Source: Ignavibacteria bacterium (GTDB lineage Bacteria > Bacteroidota > Ignavibacteria > Kapaibacteriales > UBA961). Taken from it: DNA of 32,764 nucleotides. Under the pieces are notes generated by a model, which saw nothing but the letters and a program-made list of their open reading frames with translations, was not told where the DNA came from and ran no database searches. Numbering within the stretch: the first letter of the stretch is position 1; each line of letters opens with the position of its first letter. The position numbers and the translations under genes were made by a program. The DNA lies in assembly GCA_016873735.1 (NCBI GenBank), contig VGWD01000025.1:1-32764 (forward strand), read 5' to 3'. Of the stretch, positions 23,928-32,454 are shown one piece after another.

Positions 23928-25154
23928 TCAATGCCACAAGAGGGATGAATCACCATAACTGAGAAAGCGATAGTTATTCTCCAAAGCACTTCGATATGCT
24001 TCTTCCCATCGCTTAATGCCAAGAAATGATGACACTAAAAAAAGCAATGTGCTTTCAGGTTGATGAAAATTGGTGATGAAGCCTTCGATCATGCCCCATT
24101 GATAGCCGGGAACAATCATCAATTGCGTTTCTCCTTGAATTGCGTTCAGTCCATGATGATGCATCCATCGAAGAATCGCAGAACATGATTCCGCAGGTGA
24201 TACGGCTTGCTCAAACAACTCATATACATCCCATTGTCCGAGTTCGAATGTAGCGGTGTTCCAAGCGGGAAATTCTTGATTCATCAATCCCACTCCAAAC
24301 CAATACAATGATTCCATTGTTCTGCATGATGTTGTCCCTACCGCAATGCATGCACCTCTCTGTTCATTCAAAAAGAAATCTCTACAATGTTCGATGACTT
24401 CTTTTTGAACGAAGATTTTTTCGGAATGCATTGAAAAGTCTTCCACTGCATCTGCATCGAATGGCTTGAATGTTCCGAGTCCCACATGCAATGTTACCTC
24501 TTCTATTGCAATATGCTGTTGTTTCAATTTCTCGATGACAGATTCAGTAAAGTGTAATCCGGCTGTTGGTGCAGCAACGGAACCATCTTCTTTTGCATAG
24601 ACAGTTTGATATCGTTCTTCATCTGATTCCTCGGCATCTCTGTTGAGATAAGGAGGTAAAGGAATCTTGCCGATTTCTGTGAGTATGTATGCGAGATTCT
24701 CAGGAACCGACCATTGCAATTCAATGACTGCATCCATGCCTGATTTTTCCAGAACATGAATCGTTAAATGATGCTGTTCATCAATTGTTGATAGATTCAT
24801 TCCGGCTATGATTTTCTTTCCACCTATGATACATTTCCACTTGCTCTTTTCTGTATTCGACATTGCATCGGTGGCAGCACCACTTACCGGTTCTGTCAAA
24901 AGTACCTCTGCCATACCACCTGATTCTTTGATGCATGGAATCCGGGCATGAATCACTTTTGATACATTCACGAACATCAAAGAATTTGTTGGTATATGAT
25001 TGGGAAGATCATAAAAGTGTGAATGTATGAATTCTTGATTCTCCTTTGGCATTATCAATAGTTTGCTGTGATCGCGTTCTGCAAGTGGATAGAGCGCAAT
25101 CTTTTCTTCCGGGAGATGATACTTGACTGTAGTTGGATCAAATTGTGGTTTCAT
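23928..25154 (-). CDS. queA: S-adenosylmethionine:tRNA ribosyltransferase-isomerase QueA
   Basis: A 408-aa QueA, somewhat longer than the ~350-aa E. coli enzyme. Family blocks include the opening YHLPEEKIALYPLAERDHSKLL, IGKIPLPPYLNRDAEESDEERYQTVYA, the GSVAAPTAGLHFT block, VTLHVGLGTFKPF and the closing NFHQPESTLLFLVSSFLG. It transfers the ribosyl part of SAM to preQ1-modified tRNA in queuosine synthesis. The nrdJ terminator ends only about 9 bp before the start codon, so queA either has a promoter hidden in that terminator or nrdJ end, or is expressed by read-through. Confidence 0.96.
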   Translation of the reverse strand: MKPQFDPTTVKYHLPEEKIALYPLAERDHSKLLIMPKENQEFIHSHFYDLPNHIPTNSLMFVNVSKVIHARIPCIKESGGMAEVLLTEPVSGAATDAMSNTEKSKWKCIIGGKKIIAGMNLSTIDEQHHLTIHVLEKSGMDAVIELQWSVPENLAYILTEIGKIPLPPYLNRDAEESDEERYQTVYAKEDGSVAAPTAGLHFTESVIEKLKQQHIAIEEVTLHVGLGTFKPFDADAVEDFSMHSEKIFVQKEVIEHCRDFFLNEQRGACIAVGTTSCRTMESLYWFGVGLMNQEFPAWNTATFELGQWDVYELFEQAVSPAESCSAILRWMHHHGLNAIQGETQLMIVPGYQWGMIEGFITNFHQPESTLLFLVSSFLGIKRWEEAYRSALENNYRFLSYGDSSLLWH

Positions 25155-25162
25155 GGTCGGAG

Positions 25163-25191
25163 TAAAAAAAAGCCCCGATAAAATCAGGGCT
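25163..25191 (-). terminator. Intrinsic terminator after nrdJ, just before queA
   Basis: On the minus strand AGCCCTGAT/ATCGGGGCT pair in a 9-bp stem with one G-U wobble and a 3-nt loop, followed by eight T. It lies between the nrdJ stop (25217) and the queA start (25154). Confidence 0.88.
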
Positions 25192-25216
25192 CATATTCCA
25201 AAAATGATGTATCGTA

Positions 25217-28200
25217 TTATGAGCAACCGCTGGTTGTACCGCAGTCTTCGCAGACCGTGCAAGAACCATTTCTCTTCACGCGCATGGAGCTGCAAGTTGA
25301 GCATTGTTCACCGGTATAACCTTTTGCTTTTGCTTCAAAGATTTTTTGTGTTCCATTGCCTGCTGCAACCTTCACTTTTGCAACCGCACTTGCCAAAGCA
25401 GGCTCAGTGACTTCAATTACCTTCTTGCTTGTTTTGGTTGTGAGAACGGGATTTCCTGCAGGTGAAGTTGTTTTTCCATCTTCATCAACGGCTTGCACGT
25501 GAACGAAGTCTGTACGATTGAGATAATCATAACCGAGCGAACGGAAGATATAGTCAAGCACTGAAGTTGCATTTTTGATTGCATCATGACCTTGTACAGG
25601 GCCGGCAGGTTCAAAACGAGTGAATGTGAATGTATCAACCAATTCCTCCAGTGGAATGCCATATTGCAATGCTTTTGATGCCAATACTGCAAAGCAGTTC
25701 AATAGACCTTTGAAAGATGCACCTTCTTTGTACATGTCGATGAAGATTTCACCAAGTGTTCCATCTTCGAATTCACCGGTACGAAGGAAGACTTTGTGTC
25801 CGCCAACATTGCCTTCACGAACGAATCCACGACGTCTCTTTGGTAATCTTCTACGTTCGGCTCTGTGATAAACACGCTCTACTATGCGCTCTTGCACATC
25901 TTTTGGCCCGAGGGTTTCATCAAGTGTATGCTCATCACCCAATACGACGACTTCGTCGAGATCTTCATCATTGGATGCATTGAGAGGTTGTGACAATTTG
26001 GATCCATCACGATAGAGTGCAATTGCTTTCACGCCTGTTTTCCAAGCTTCATGATAGACTTCACCGATTTCATGCACTTTTGCTTCTGCGGGCATATTCA
26101 CTGTCTTTGAAATTGCACCGGAGATGAATGGTTGAGCCGCGGCCATCATGCGAACATGTGCCATGTGCTGGATATATCTTTTGCCTTTTTTGCCGCATTT
26201 GTTTGCGCAATCGAAGATGGCAAGATGTTCATCTTTCAAATGAGGTGCGCCTTCGATGGTCATCGTTCCGCAAATGAAATCATTTGCAAACTCTATTTCT
26301 TCTTTGCTGAAGCCCAATTCCTTGAGCATGTCAAAAGAATAATCATTGAGTTGTTCATCAGTAAAACCAAGTGACTTGCAAAACTCTTCGCCGAATGTCC
26401 ATTTATTGAATGCGAATTTTACATCGAACACATTATCCAATTGACTTTCCACTGCTTCGATTTTATCATCGGTGAAGCCTTTGTCTTTCAGACTTTGCTT
26501 ATTGATTCCCGGACATCCGATCAATGTGCCATGTCCTTTGCAATATTTTTCGATGTCTTCGATTTGTGCTTCGCTATAACCAAGATTAACCAATGCCTTG
26601 TGCACTGACTGATTCACGATCTTGAAATATCCGCCACCGGATAATTTCTTGAATTTCACAATTGCAAAATCAGGTTCGATACCGGTTGTGTCACAATCCA
26701 TGACAAGTCCGATTGTACCTGTTGGAGCAATCACGGAAACTTGAGCATTGCGATAACCGAATTCCTCGCCAAGTGCTAGTGCCTTATCCCAAGCTTGTTG
26801 AGCAGCTTTGATCAAATCTTCCGAAACGAATGTAGGATCTATGCCCATTGGGAAAATGGTAAGATCTTCATAGTCTGCATTCGGAGAATTATATGCCGCC
26901 AAACGATGATTGTGAATCACGCGAAGCATATTGTCTTTATTTGCTTCATAACGAGGGAAGGGCTTTACATCGCGCGCCATTTCAGCACTTGCTGCATAAG
27001 ATTCTCCTGTCATGATGGCGGTGATTGCACCACACATTGCCAATGCCTCGGGTGAGTCATAAGGAATGCCATTGATCATGAGGATTGTACCAAGATTGGC
27101 ATAACCCAAACCAAGTGTGCGGAAATCATAACTGCGTTGAGCAATATTTTTTGAAGGGAAATGCGCCATCAAGACAGAAATCTCGAGTACGATTGTCCAA
27201 AGTCTGGTTGCATGACGGAAATCATCAATGCGTAATGTGCCATCTTCATCGATGAATGTACCAATGTTCAAACTTGCAAGATTGCAAGCTGTATCATCAA
27301 GGAACATATACTCTGAACATGGATTCGATCCATTGATGCGGCCATCAACGGGGCAAGTATGCCATTCATTGATGGTTGTATCATATTGCAAACCAGGATC
27401 TGCTGATTTCCATGCACTGAGATTAATTTTGTTCCAAAGATCACGAGCCTTCACCGTGCGTGCAATGCCATTGCTTGTGCGCCAAGTGAGATTCCAATCT
27501 TCATCGTTTTCAACCGCATTCATGAATGCATTGGTGACACGAACCGAATTATTGGAGTTTTGACCACTTACTGTGATATAAGCTTCGGATTCATAATGCG
27601 TATCGAATATCTCGAAGTTTAGAGAGGTAAACCCTTGCTCAACAAGTGAAAGCACTCGATGGGTATAACTCATCGGAACACCGCGATGCAGTGCATTTTG
27701 AATGAGTATGTTCAAGCGATCATTGACTTTGCGATCGGCCCCATTGGCTACTGCTTCATCAACGATTGCTTTCAAAAATGTGGACGACACCTTGGAGCCA
27801 GCTACGAGGGATGCTACTTTGTCCTCTTCGCGAGCTTTCCATTCGATAAAATCCTCTATGTCCGGATGATCGATGTCCACGATTACCATTTTGGCTGCAC
27901 GCCTTGTGGTTCCCCCTGATTTGATTGCTCCGGCCGCCCTGTCGAAGATCTTGAGGAAACTCATGAGACCGGAAGAGTTGCCTCCTCCGGACAAATTCTC
28001 GCCCTTGCCACGTAGATTCGAAAAGTTCGAACCCGTACCTGAGCCATACTTGAAGATGCGTGCCTCGCGAGTCACCAAATCGAAAATGCCTCCTTCATTC
28101 ACCAAATCATCGGTGACTGATTGAATGAAGCAAGCATGTGCTTGTGCTCGTGAATATGCATCCTGCGAAAGTGTCAATTTGCCTGATTTGGGGTCAACAT

Positions 28201-28678
28201 AATGATGCCCCTGCGCGCTTCCTGTAATCCCATAGGCAAAATGCAAACCCGTATTGAACCATTGCGGTGAATTAGGTGCAGACATCTGCTTGAGGAGCAT
28301 GAACGATATCTCGTCATAAAATGCTTCAGCATCTTTCTTGGAATCGAAATATCCATGCTTCTCGCCCCAATGTCTCCAGCAACCGGCCAGACGGTGAACC
28401 ACCTGACGAATGGAAGTTTCAGATCCGGTGACCTGATTCCCATTTTCGTCCAATTGCGGTGAACCATCCGCATTGTACTGCGGAACGCCGGCTTTACGGA
28501 AATACTTCTGTGCAAGAATATCAGTGGCTACCTGTGACCACTGGGAAGGTACTTCAATATTGTCCATCTGAAATACAGTGGATCCATCAGTATTGCGCAA
28601 TACTGATGAACGCATTGTGTATTCACATTGATCAAATGGGCTCAATCCCGCTTGGGTAAAGCGTCGCACTATATTCAT
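25217..28678 (-). CDS. nrdJ: Adenosylcobalamin-dependent (class II) ribonucleotide reductase, NrdJ
   Basis: A single-chain 1153-aa reductase of the large NrdJ type. The N-terminal substrate-domain text (GSGTGSNFSNLRGKGENLSGGG) and the catalytic NPCSE at residues 452-456 are intact. The middle has the family insert (about 690-830), and the C-terminus ends in a cysteine-rich segment (CSTCSSMRVKR and CTVCEDCGTTSGC), which regenerates the active-site disulfide and may bind metal. No ATP-cone is visible at the N-terminus. It makes dNTP precursors with or without oxygen and needs vitamin B12. A GAAGAGG ribosome site precedes the ATG. I see no cobalamin riboswitch in the leader. It ends with an intrinsic terminator. 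Confidence 0.96.
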   Translation of the reverse strand: MNIVRRFTQAGLSPFDQCEYTMRSSVLRNTDGSTVFQMDNIEVPSQWSQVATDILAQKYFRKAGVPQYNADGSPQLDENGNQVTGSETSIRQVVHRLAGCWRHWGEKHGYFDSKKDAEAFYDEISFMLLKQMSAPNSPQWFNTGLHFAYGITGSAQGHHYVDPKSGKLTLSQDAYSRAQAHACFIQSVTDDLVNEGGIFDLVTREARIFKYGSGTGSNFSNLRGKGENLSGGGNSSGLMSFLKIFDRAAGAIKSGGTTRRAAKMVIVDIDHPDIEDFIEWKAREEDKVASLVAGSKVSSTFLKAIVDEAVANGADRKVNDRLNILIQNALHRGVPMSYTHRVLSLVEQGFTSLNFEIFDTHYESEAYITVSGQNSNNSVRVTNAFMNAVENDEDWNLTWRTSNGIARTVKARDLWNKINLSAWKSADPGLQYDTTINEWHTCPVDGRINGSNPCSEYMFLDDTACNLASLNIGTFIDEDGTLRIDDFRHATRLWTIVLEISVLMAHFPSKNIAQRSYDFRTLGLGYANLGTILMINGIPYDSPEALAMCGAITAIMTGESYAASAEMARDVKPFPRYEANKDNMLRVIHNHRLAAYNSPNADYEDLTIFPMGIDPTFVSEDLIKAAQQAWDKALALGEEFGYRNAQVSVIAPTGTIGLVMDCDTTGIEPDFAIVKFKKLSGGGYFKIVNQSVHKALVNLGYSEAQIEDIEKYCKGHGTLIGCPGINKQSLKDKGFTDDKIEAVESQLDNVFDVKFAFNKWTFGEEFCKSLGFTDEQLNDYSFDMLKELGFSKEEIEFANDFICGTMTIEGAPHLKDEHLAIFDCANKCGKKGKRYIQHMAHVRMMAAAQPFISGAISKTVNMPAEAKVHEIGEVYHEAWKTGVKAIALYRDGSKLSQPLNASNDEDLDEVVVLGDEHTLDETLGPKDVQERIVERVYHRAERRRLPKRRRGFVREGNVGGHKVFLRTGEFEDGTLGEIFIDMYKEGASFKGLLNCFAVLASKALQYGIPLEELVDTFTFTRFEPAGPVQGHDAIKNATSVLDYIFRSLGYDYLNRTDFVHVQAVDEDGKTTSPAGNPVLTTKTSKKVIEVTEPALASAVAKVKVAAGNGTQKIFEAKAKGYTGEQCSTCSSMRVKRNGSCTVCEDCGTTSGCS

Positions 28679-28724
28679 ACGAGTGCCTCTTCAGAATAGG
28701 GTGTTTTTTTGGTAATAATGCTGC

Positions 28725-28745
28725 TTCGGATCGGGGAAATCCGAA
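28725..28745 (-). other. Leader hairpin upstream of nrdJ
   Basis: TTCGGAT and ATCCGAA form a perfect 7-bp stem around CGGGGAA, about 47-67 bp before the nrdJ start. No T-tract follows on the minus strand. It contains the CGGGGAAATCC sequence shared with the fusion nuclease upstream region. Confidence 0.4.
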
Positions 28746-28764
28746 AGGCAAAATACATAAAAAA

Positions 28765-28785
28765 CGTGAATCACGTATATGATTC
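28765..28785. promoter_or_regulatory. Overlapping inverted repeats upstream of nrdJ (possible operator)
   Basis: CGTGA-A-TCACG (28765-28775) is a perfect palindrome. It overlaps GAATCA-CGTATA-TGATTC (28768-28785). Both have regulator-site size and lie about 90-105 bp before nrdJ. Neither matches the NrdR box as I know it. Confidence 0.35.
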
Positions 28786-28870
28786 TTTATGTTATCAAAT
28801 AGAAATTTCAAATACTTATAAGGGAATGGCGTATTCCCGCGATTTTCTTCGTCGGTGATCTGCTGTGGGG

Positions 28871-28983
28871 GGCAAAGACACCAAAACTTTCCTCCCCCGC
28901 TACCCTTTGAAGCGGAATGGCGATTGATTCCAACTTGGAATAATTGCTCGTCGGGAGGGGCAAATTCAATATGCTGCTTTGCC
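28871..28983 (+). ncRNA. Candidate structured RNA with rod-like, 6S-like fold
   Basis: GGCAAAG (28871-28877) pairs with CTTTGCC (28977-28983). After an open region of 13 and 16 nt, CCTCCCCCG (28891-28899) pairs with CGGGAGGGG (28952-28960; one U-G, one mismatch). Inside this, 28920-28947 forms an 11-bp hairpin with one bulge and a perfect ATTCCAA-C-TTGGAAT tip. An outer helix TCTGCTG (28859-28865) with CGGCAGA (29037-29043) is possible. Stem, large central bubble, stem is the plan of 6S RNA. The wobble pairs only work on the plus strand. No strong promoter or terminator is seen, so it may instead be a leader element or chance. Confidence 0.35.
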
Positions 28984-29274
28984 GTGGTTCAAAACTACAT
29001 GTTTCTCCTTCAAGAGCAATACTTGTGGAAAACTTTCGGCAGAAAAAAAGATCATACTTGACTTGCTTTGGATTATTGATTTCATCAGTGTTTCAGGGTA
29101 TTTTTTGTTCAACTGATGGCATGATTTCGTAATATGAATTTGTGTATTTTTTTTCTTGTTCTTGCAGCCGGAAATCTTCCTTGGCTTTGTTCGTCTTTGG
29201 GATGAGGTTTTTGTAGTTTGCCAATGTAAATCGTACAATCCAGCAATGGTTTTTTTAATGATTTCGCAGATATC

Positions 29275-32200
29275 GTGAATTATTCTCTTTTCAATAAGTT
29301 TTCTTGCTCTGTTGCTATGTTTCTTGCATCGATGATGTTGTTTTTTATGACGTTGCATGATGCTCATGGGTATGAATTCGGAAAAAACAAAGTGCAATAC
29401 CGAGATTTCTCATGGAAATTCATCAAGACCAAGCATTTTGATGTGTACTTTCATGAAGACGGAGAATATCTGGCACGCTATGCCGGAATACATGCTGAAC
29501 GTGCATTGAGTTCTGTTCAACAACAATTGAAATATTCCATTTCCAAAAGAATATCCCTCATCATTTATAATTCGCATAATGATTTTCAACAAACCAATGT
29601 TGTGTGGGATTTCATGCCGGAGGGTGTTGGTGGTGTCACTGAATTGTTCAAGAATCGCATCACTCTTCCATTTGAAGGTGGGTATGAGCAATTCAGACAT
29701 GTGATTCATCATGAATTGGTGCATGCAGTATTGAATGACATGTTCTATGGTGGTTCGGTGCAAAGCATGATATCAAATAATATTCGCATGGAATTACCTT
29801 TATGGATGAATGAGGGATTTGCTGAGTATGAGGGGAATGGGGGATATGATACAAAGACAGACATGTTCATGCGAGATATAGCATTGAGTGAATTCATCAA
29901 AGGTTTTGATAATCTCACCGGCTATTATGCTTATCGTGGAGGTCAAGCATTTTATTGGTATGTGTCGGAAAAATACGGTGAAAGAAAAATCGGTGAATTG
30001 CTGAATCGATTGCGTACTTCCGGTACATTGGATATTGCATTCAAAGGATCATTTGGAAAATCAGTTGAAGATTTTTCTGAAGAATGGGTAAGGGAAATGA
30101 AGAAAAAATATCTTCCTGATTTGGATCGCTTTGAAAGCTTGGAAGATATGGCCATTCGCATAACGAATCATAAAAAGGATCATAGTTTTTACAATTCTTC
30201 TCCGGCGCTTTCTCCATCCGGTGATACAATTGCATTCATTTCAAACAGGGATGGACAATTCGGCGTATTCTTACTGAGTTTGAGTAATCGAGAAGAAGAA
30301 CCCGAAGAGCTGATCAATAGCGGGCGCACAGTTGATTTTGAAGAATTGAATGTGCTCACTCCCGGTATTTCTTGGTCTCCCGATGGAAAAAAACTTGCGA
30401 TATCCGCAAAGTCCGGGGGCGAAGATGCATTGTATATAGTGGATGTGAAAAGTGGCGATTATGTGAAACATGAATTCAGCATCAAGACTTTGACCTCCGC
30501 GATTTGGTCTCCTGATGGTGCGACGATTGCATTCATTGGAACAGTGTCTGAACAAACGGATATCTGGCTTTTTGACGTAAAAACGGGAAGCATAATTCGT
30601 GCGACTGATGATGTGTTTTCGGATTCCCATCCTGTATGGTCTCCGGATTCGCGCATCATATATTTTGTGTCCGATCGTGAGGATTATGTGCAAGGACCAT
30701 ATAAGGCAGAAGACTTTGCGATGTGGAGACATGATCCAAGCATATCGGATATTTATCAGGTGGAATTGGAAACAGGATTGATGGGTCGATTGACATTTGA
30801 CCCATCCTCAAAAAAAACTTCTTTAGCCATTACGAACAATGGTGCTTCATTGGTATTTGTTTCCGACAATAATGGCATTGGAAATTTATATGAATTGCAA
30901 TTGGAAGCATCGAAGGTGATACCTCGCACTAATGCACTTAATGGCATCACACAATTATCCATGAGCATGGATGGATCAACATTGGTATTCACTTCTCAAA
31001 ACAATGGTGGATATGATATATTCCAAATGCGTTATCCTTTGGAACGTAGATCTTATGATTCTCTTCCACTCACAAAATTCATGATGTCCAAGAAGGAATC
31101 CGGAACATCGATTGCCGGAAACAAAGAATCAGTGCAATTTTCTCAACCACAAGAACTCGTGGGATATGGAGAGGGAATTGAAGTAGAGTTTTCCCGTCAA
31201 CAATTGATTCAACCTAATCAAGACATCGCGCGCTTTCCTCAACAGGAATCTTCTACTCCGATCACCAATATCATGCGTACTCAAATGGAACATGATATTG
31301 CGGATCCAATGAAAACACCGGCTCAGGAGTATAAAATCACATTTTCAAATGATGTGGTGCTTGCCAATGCGGGAGTAAACACGTTTTGGGGTTATCAAGG
31401 CGTTGCACAAATGCTGTTCAGCGATATGCTGGGGGATCATCAAATCTATCTACAAGCGAATTTGTTTTTTGATATTCGCAATAGCAATTTCTTCTTTTCA
31501 TATTCCTATTTACCTCATATCATTGATTGGCAAATCACTGCAAATCATAATGTTGGTTATGGTTTGGTGAAAAGTGACAATGCACCTTCGAGTTATTTTT
31601 ATCGCTTCAGAAATTATGGACTTGGTGGCATCGCATCATTGCCAACTTCACGTTTTCGTCGATTTGAACTCGGCTTGAATTATATGCATCTCAGTAAAGA
31701 GAACATGGAATTTCCGCAAGAGCCGGTCACTTCGCGCGACATGATTGTTTCTAAGACAAGAATGGTATATGATAATACGATGCCGGGCTGGTATGGGCCT
31801 TCTCAAGGAACGCGATATGCCATGTCTGTACAAGCAGCTCCAAGATTGTCACAGACAGGACTTGGCCTTGCAGTGATGGATCTTGATTTAAGACAATATC
31901 TCACACTCACAGAGAATTTCTTGTTCCTTGCTCTGCGCGGTGCAGGCGGAATGGGGATAAGCACGAATCCTGATCAGCAGTTTTTCTTTCTTGGTGGTAT
32001 AGACAATTGGATCAATCGTTCATTTGCCGGTGGAGCACTTCCCTTCAAAAGTCCGGAAGATTTTGCCTTTTTGAATTATGCTTTGCCACTTCGTGGTTGG
32101 GACGTAAATGAACGCTTCGGTACCAAATATGCAATGATGAATGCTGAATTACGATTCCCTTTGTTCACAGCCCTGCTTGCTGGTCCGGTACCCGTTGTGT

Positions 32201-32454
32201 TTCAGGCATTCCAAGCTGCATTCTTTATGGACATGGGAACTGCTTGGAATGATAAAGTTTCTTGGAATCTTGCTCAAAGCGGCGATTATGCTCATTTCAG
32301 ATATCCTAATTCCGGAGATTTGTTGATGAGTGCCGGTGTGGGAATTAGAACATTCTTATTTGGTTTACCTTTTAGAGTGGATGTAGCATGGAGAAATGAA
32401 CATCTTGGATGGTCCATGCCCCAATGGTTATTTTCACTTGGTGGGGATTTTTAA
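29275..32454 (+). CDS. Exported zinc-protease / TolB-like propeller / outer-membrane barrel protein, 1059 aa
   Basis: The start is GTG at 29275, giving a signal peptide (hydrophobic about residues 10-28, likely cut near AHG at 32); an ATG at codon 15 is an alternative. Residues about 40-280 form a gluzincin-like domain with HELVH at 146-150 and NEGFAEY at 179-185, where E180 is the likely third zinc ligand. PD40/TolB-type propeller repeats follow (about 300-600; SPALSPSGDTIAFISNRDG and similar). After a polar linker, from about 690 to the end there is a beta-barrel resembling the BamA/surface-antigen family, ending in Phe (SLGGDF), the outer-membrane insertion signal. Such proteins are known by domain in FCB bacteria but not in function. 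Confidence 0.88.
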   Translation: MNYSLFNKFSCSVAMFLASMMLFFMTLHDAHGYEFGKNKVQYRDFSWKFIKTKHFDVYFHEDGEYLARYAGIHAERALSSVQQQLKYSISKRISLIIYNSHNDFQQTNVVWDFMPEGVGGVTELFKNRITLPFEGGYEQFRHVIHHELVHAVLNDMFYGGSVQSMISNNIRMELPLWMNEGFAEYEGNGGYDTKTDMFMRDIALSEFIKGFDNLTGYYAYRGGQAFYWYVSEKYGERKIGELLNRLRTSGTLDIAFKGSFGKSVEDFSEEWVREMKKKYLPDLDRFESLEDMAIRITNHKKDHSFYNSSPALSPSGDTIAFISNRDGQFGVFLLSLSNREEEPEELINSGRTVDFEELNVLTPGISWSPDGKKLAISAKSGGEDALYIVDVKSGDYVKHEFSIKTLTSAIWSPDGATIAFIGTVSEQTDIWLFDVKTGSIIRATDDVFSDSHPVWSPDSRIIYFVSDREDYVQGPYKAEDFAMWRHDPSISDIYQVELETGLMGRLTFDPSSKKTSLAITNNGASLVFVSDNNGIGNLYELQLEASKVIPRTNALNGITQLSMSMDGSTLVFTSQNNGGYDIFQMRYPLERRSYDSLPLTKFMMSKKESGTSIAGNKESVQFSQPQELVGYGEGIEVEFSRQQLIQPNQDIARFPQQESSTPITNIMRTQMEHDIADPMKTPAQEYKITFSNDVVLANAGVNTFWGYQGVAQMLFSDMLGDHQIYLQANLFFDIRNSNFFFSYSYLPHIIDWQITANHNVGYGLVKSDNAPSSYFYRFRNYGLGGIASLPTSRFRRFELGLNYMHLSKENMEFPQEPVTSRDMIVSKTRMVYDNTMPGWYGPSQGTRYAMSVQAAPRLSQTGLGLAVMDLDLRQYLTLTENFLFLALRGAGGMGISTNPDQQFFFLGGIDNWINRSFAGGALPFKSPEDFAFLNYALPLRGWDVNERFGTKYAMMNAELRFPLFTALLAGPVPVVFQAFQAAFFMDMGTAWNDKVSWNLAQSGDYAHFRYPNSGDLLMSAGVGIRTFLFGLPFRVDVAWRNEHLGWSMPQWLFSLGGDF

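Larger units (their letters stand above)
28679..29274. other. 596-bp intergenic region with several inverted repeats
   Basis: There is no credible coding frame here; the short frames have poor composition and no start context. It holds the divergent control regions of nrdJ (minus) and the protease-barrel gene (plus). It also holds the nrdJ leader hairpin and palindromes, GGGAAT-GGCGT-ATTCCC at 28822-28838, and the rod-like fold at 28871-28983. From about 29044 to 29274 the sequence is AT-rich and I see nothing definite in it. Confidence 0.6.

Noticed and set aside
28679-28800. Cobalamin riboswitch in the nrdJ leader
   Set aside because: Only a short 7-bp hairpin and palindromes are visible; the B12-box and multi-arm fold are not seen.
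28984-29003. tRNA or tmRNA end suggested by GGTTCAAAAC
   Set aside because: The bases flanking this T-loop-like text do not pair as a T-stem, and no acceptor, D or anticodon arms are present.
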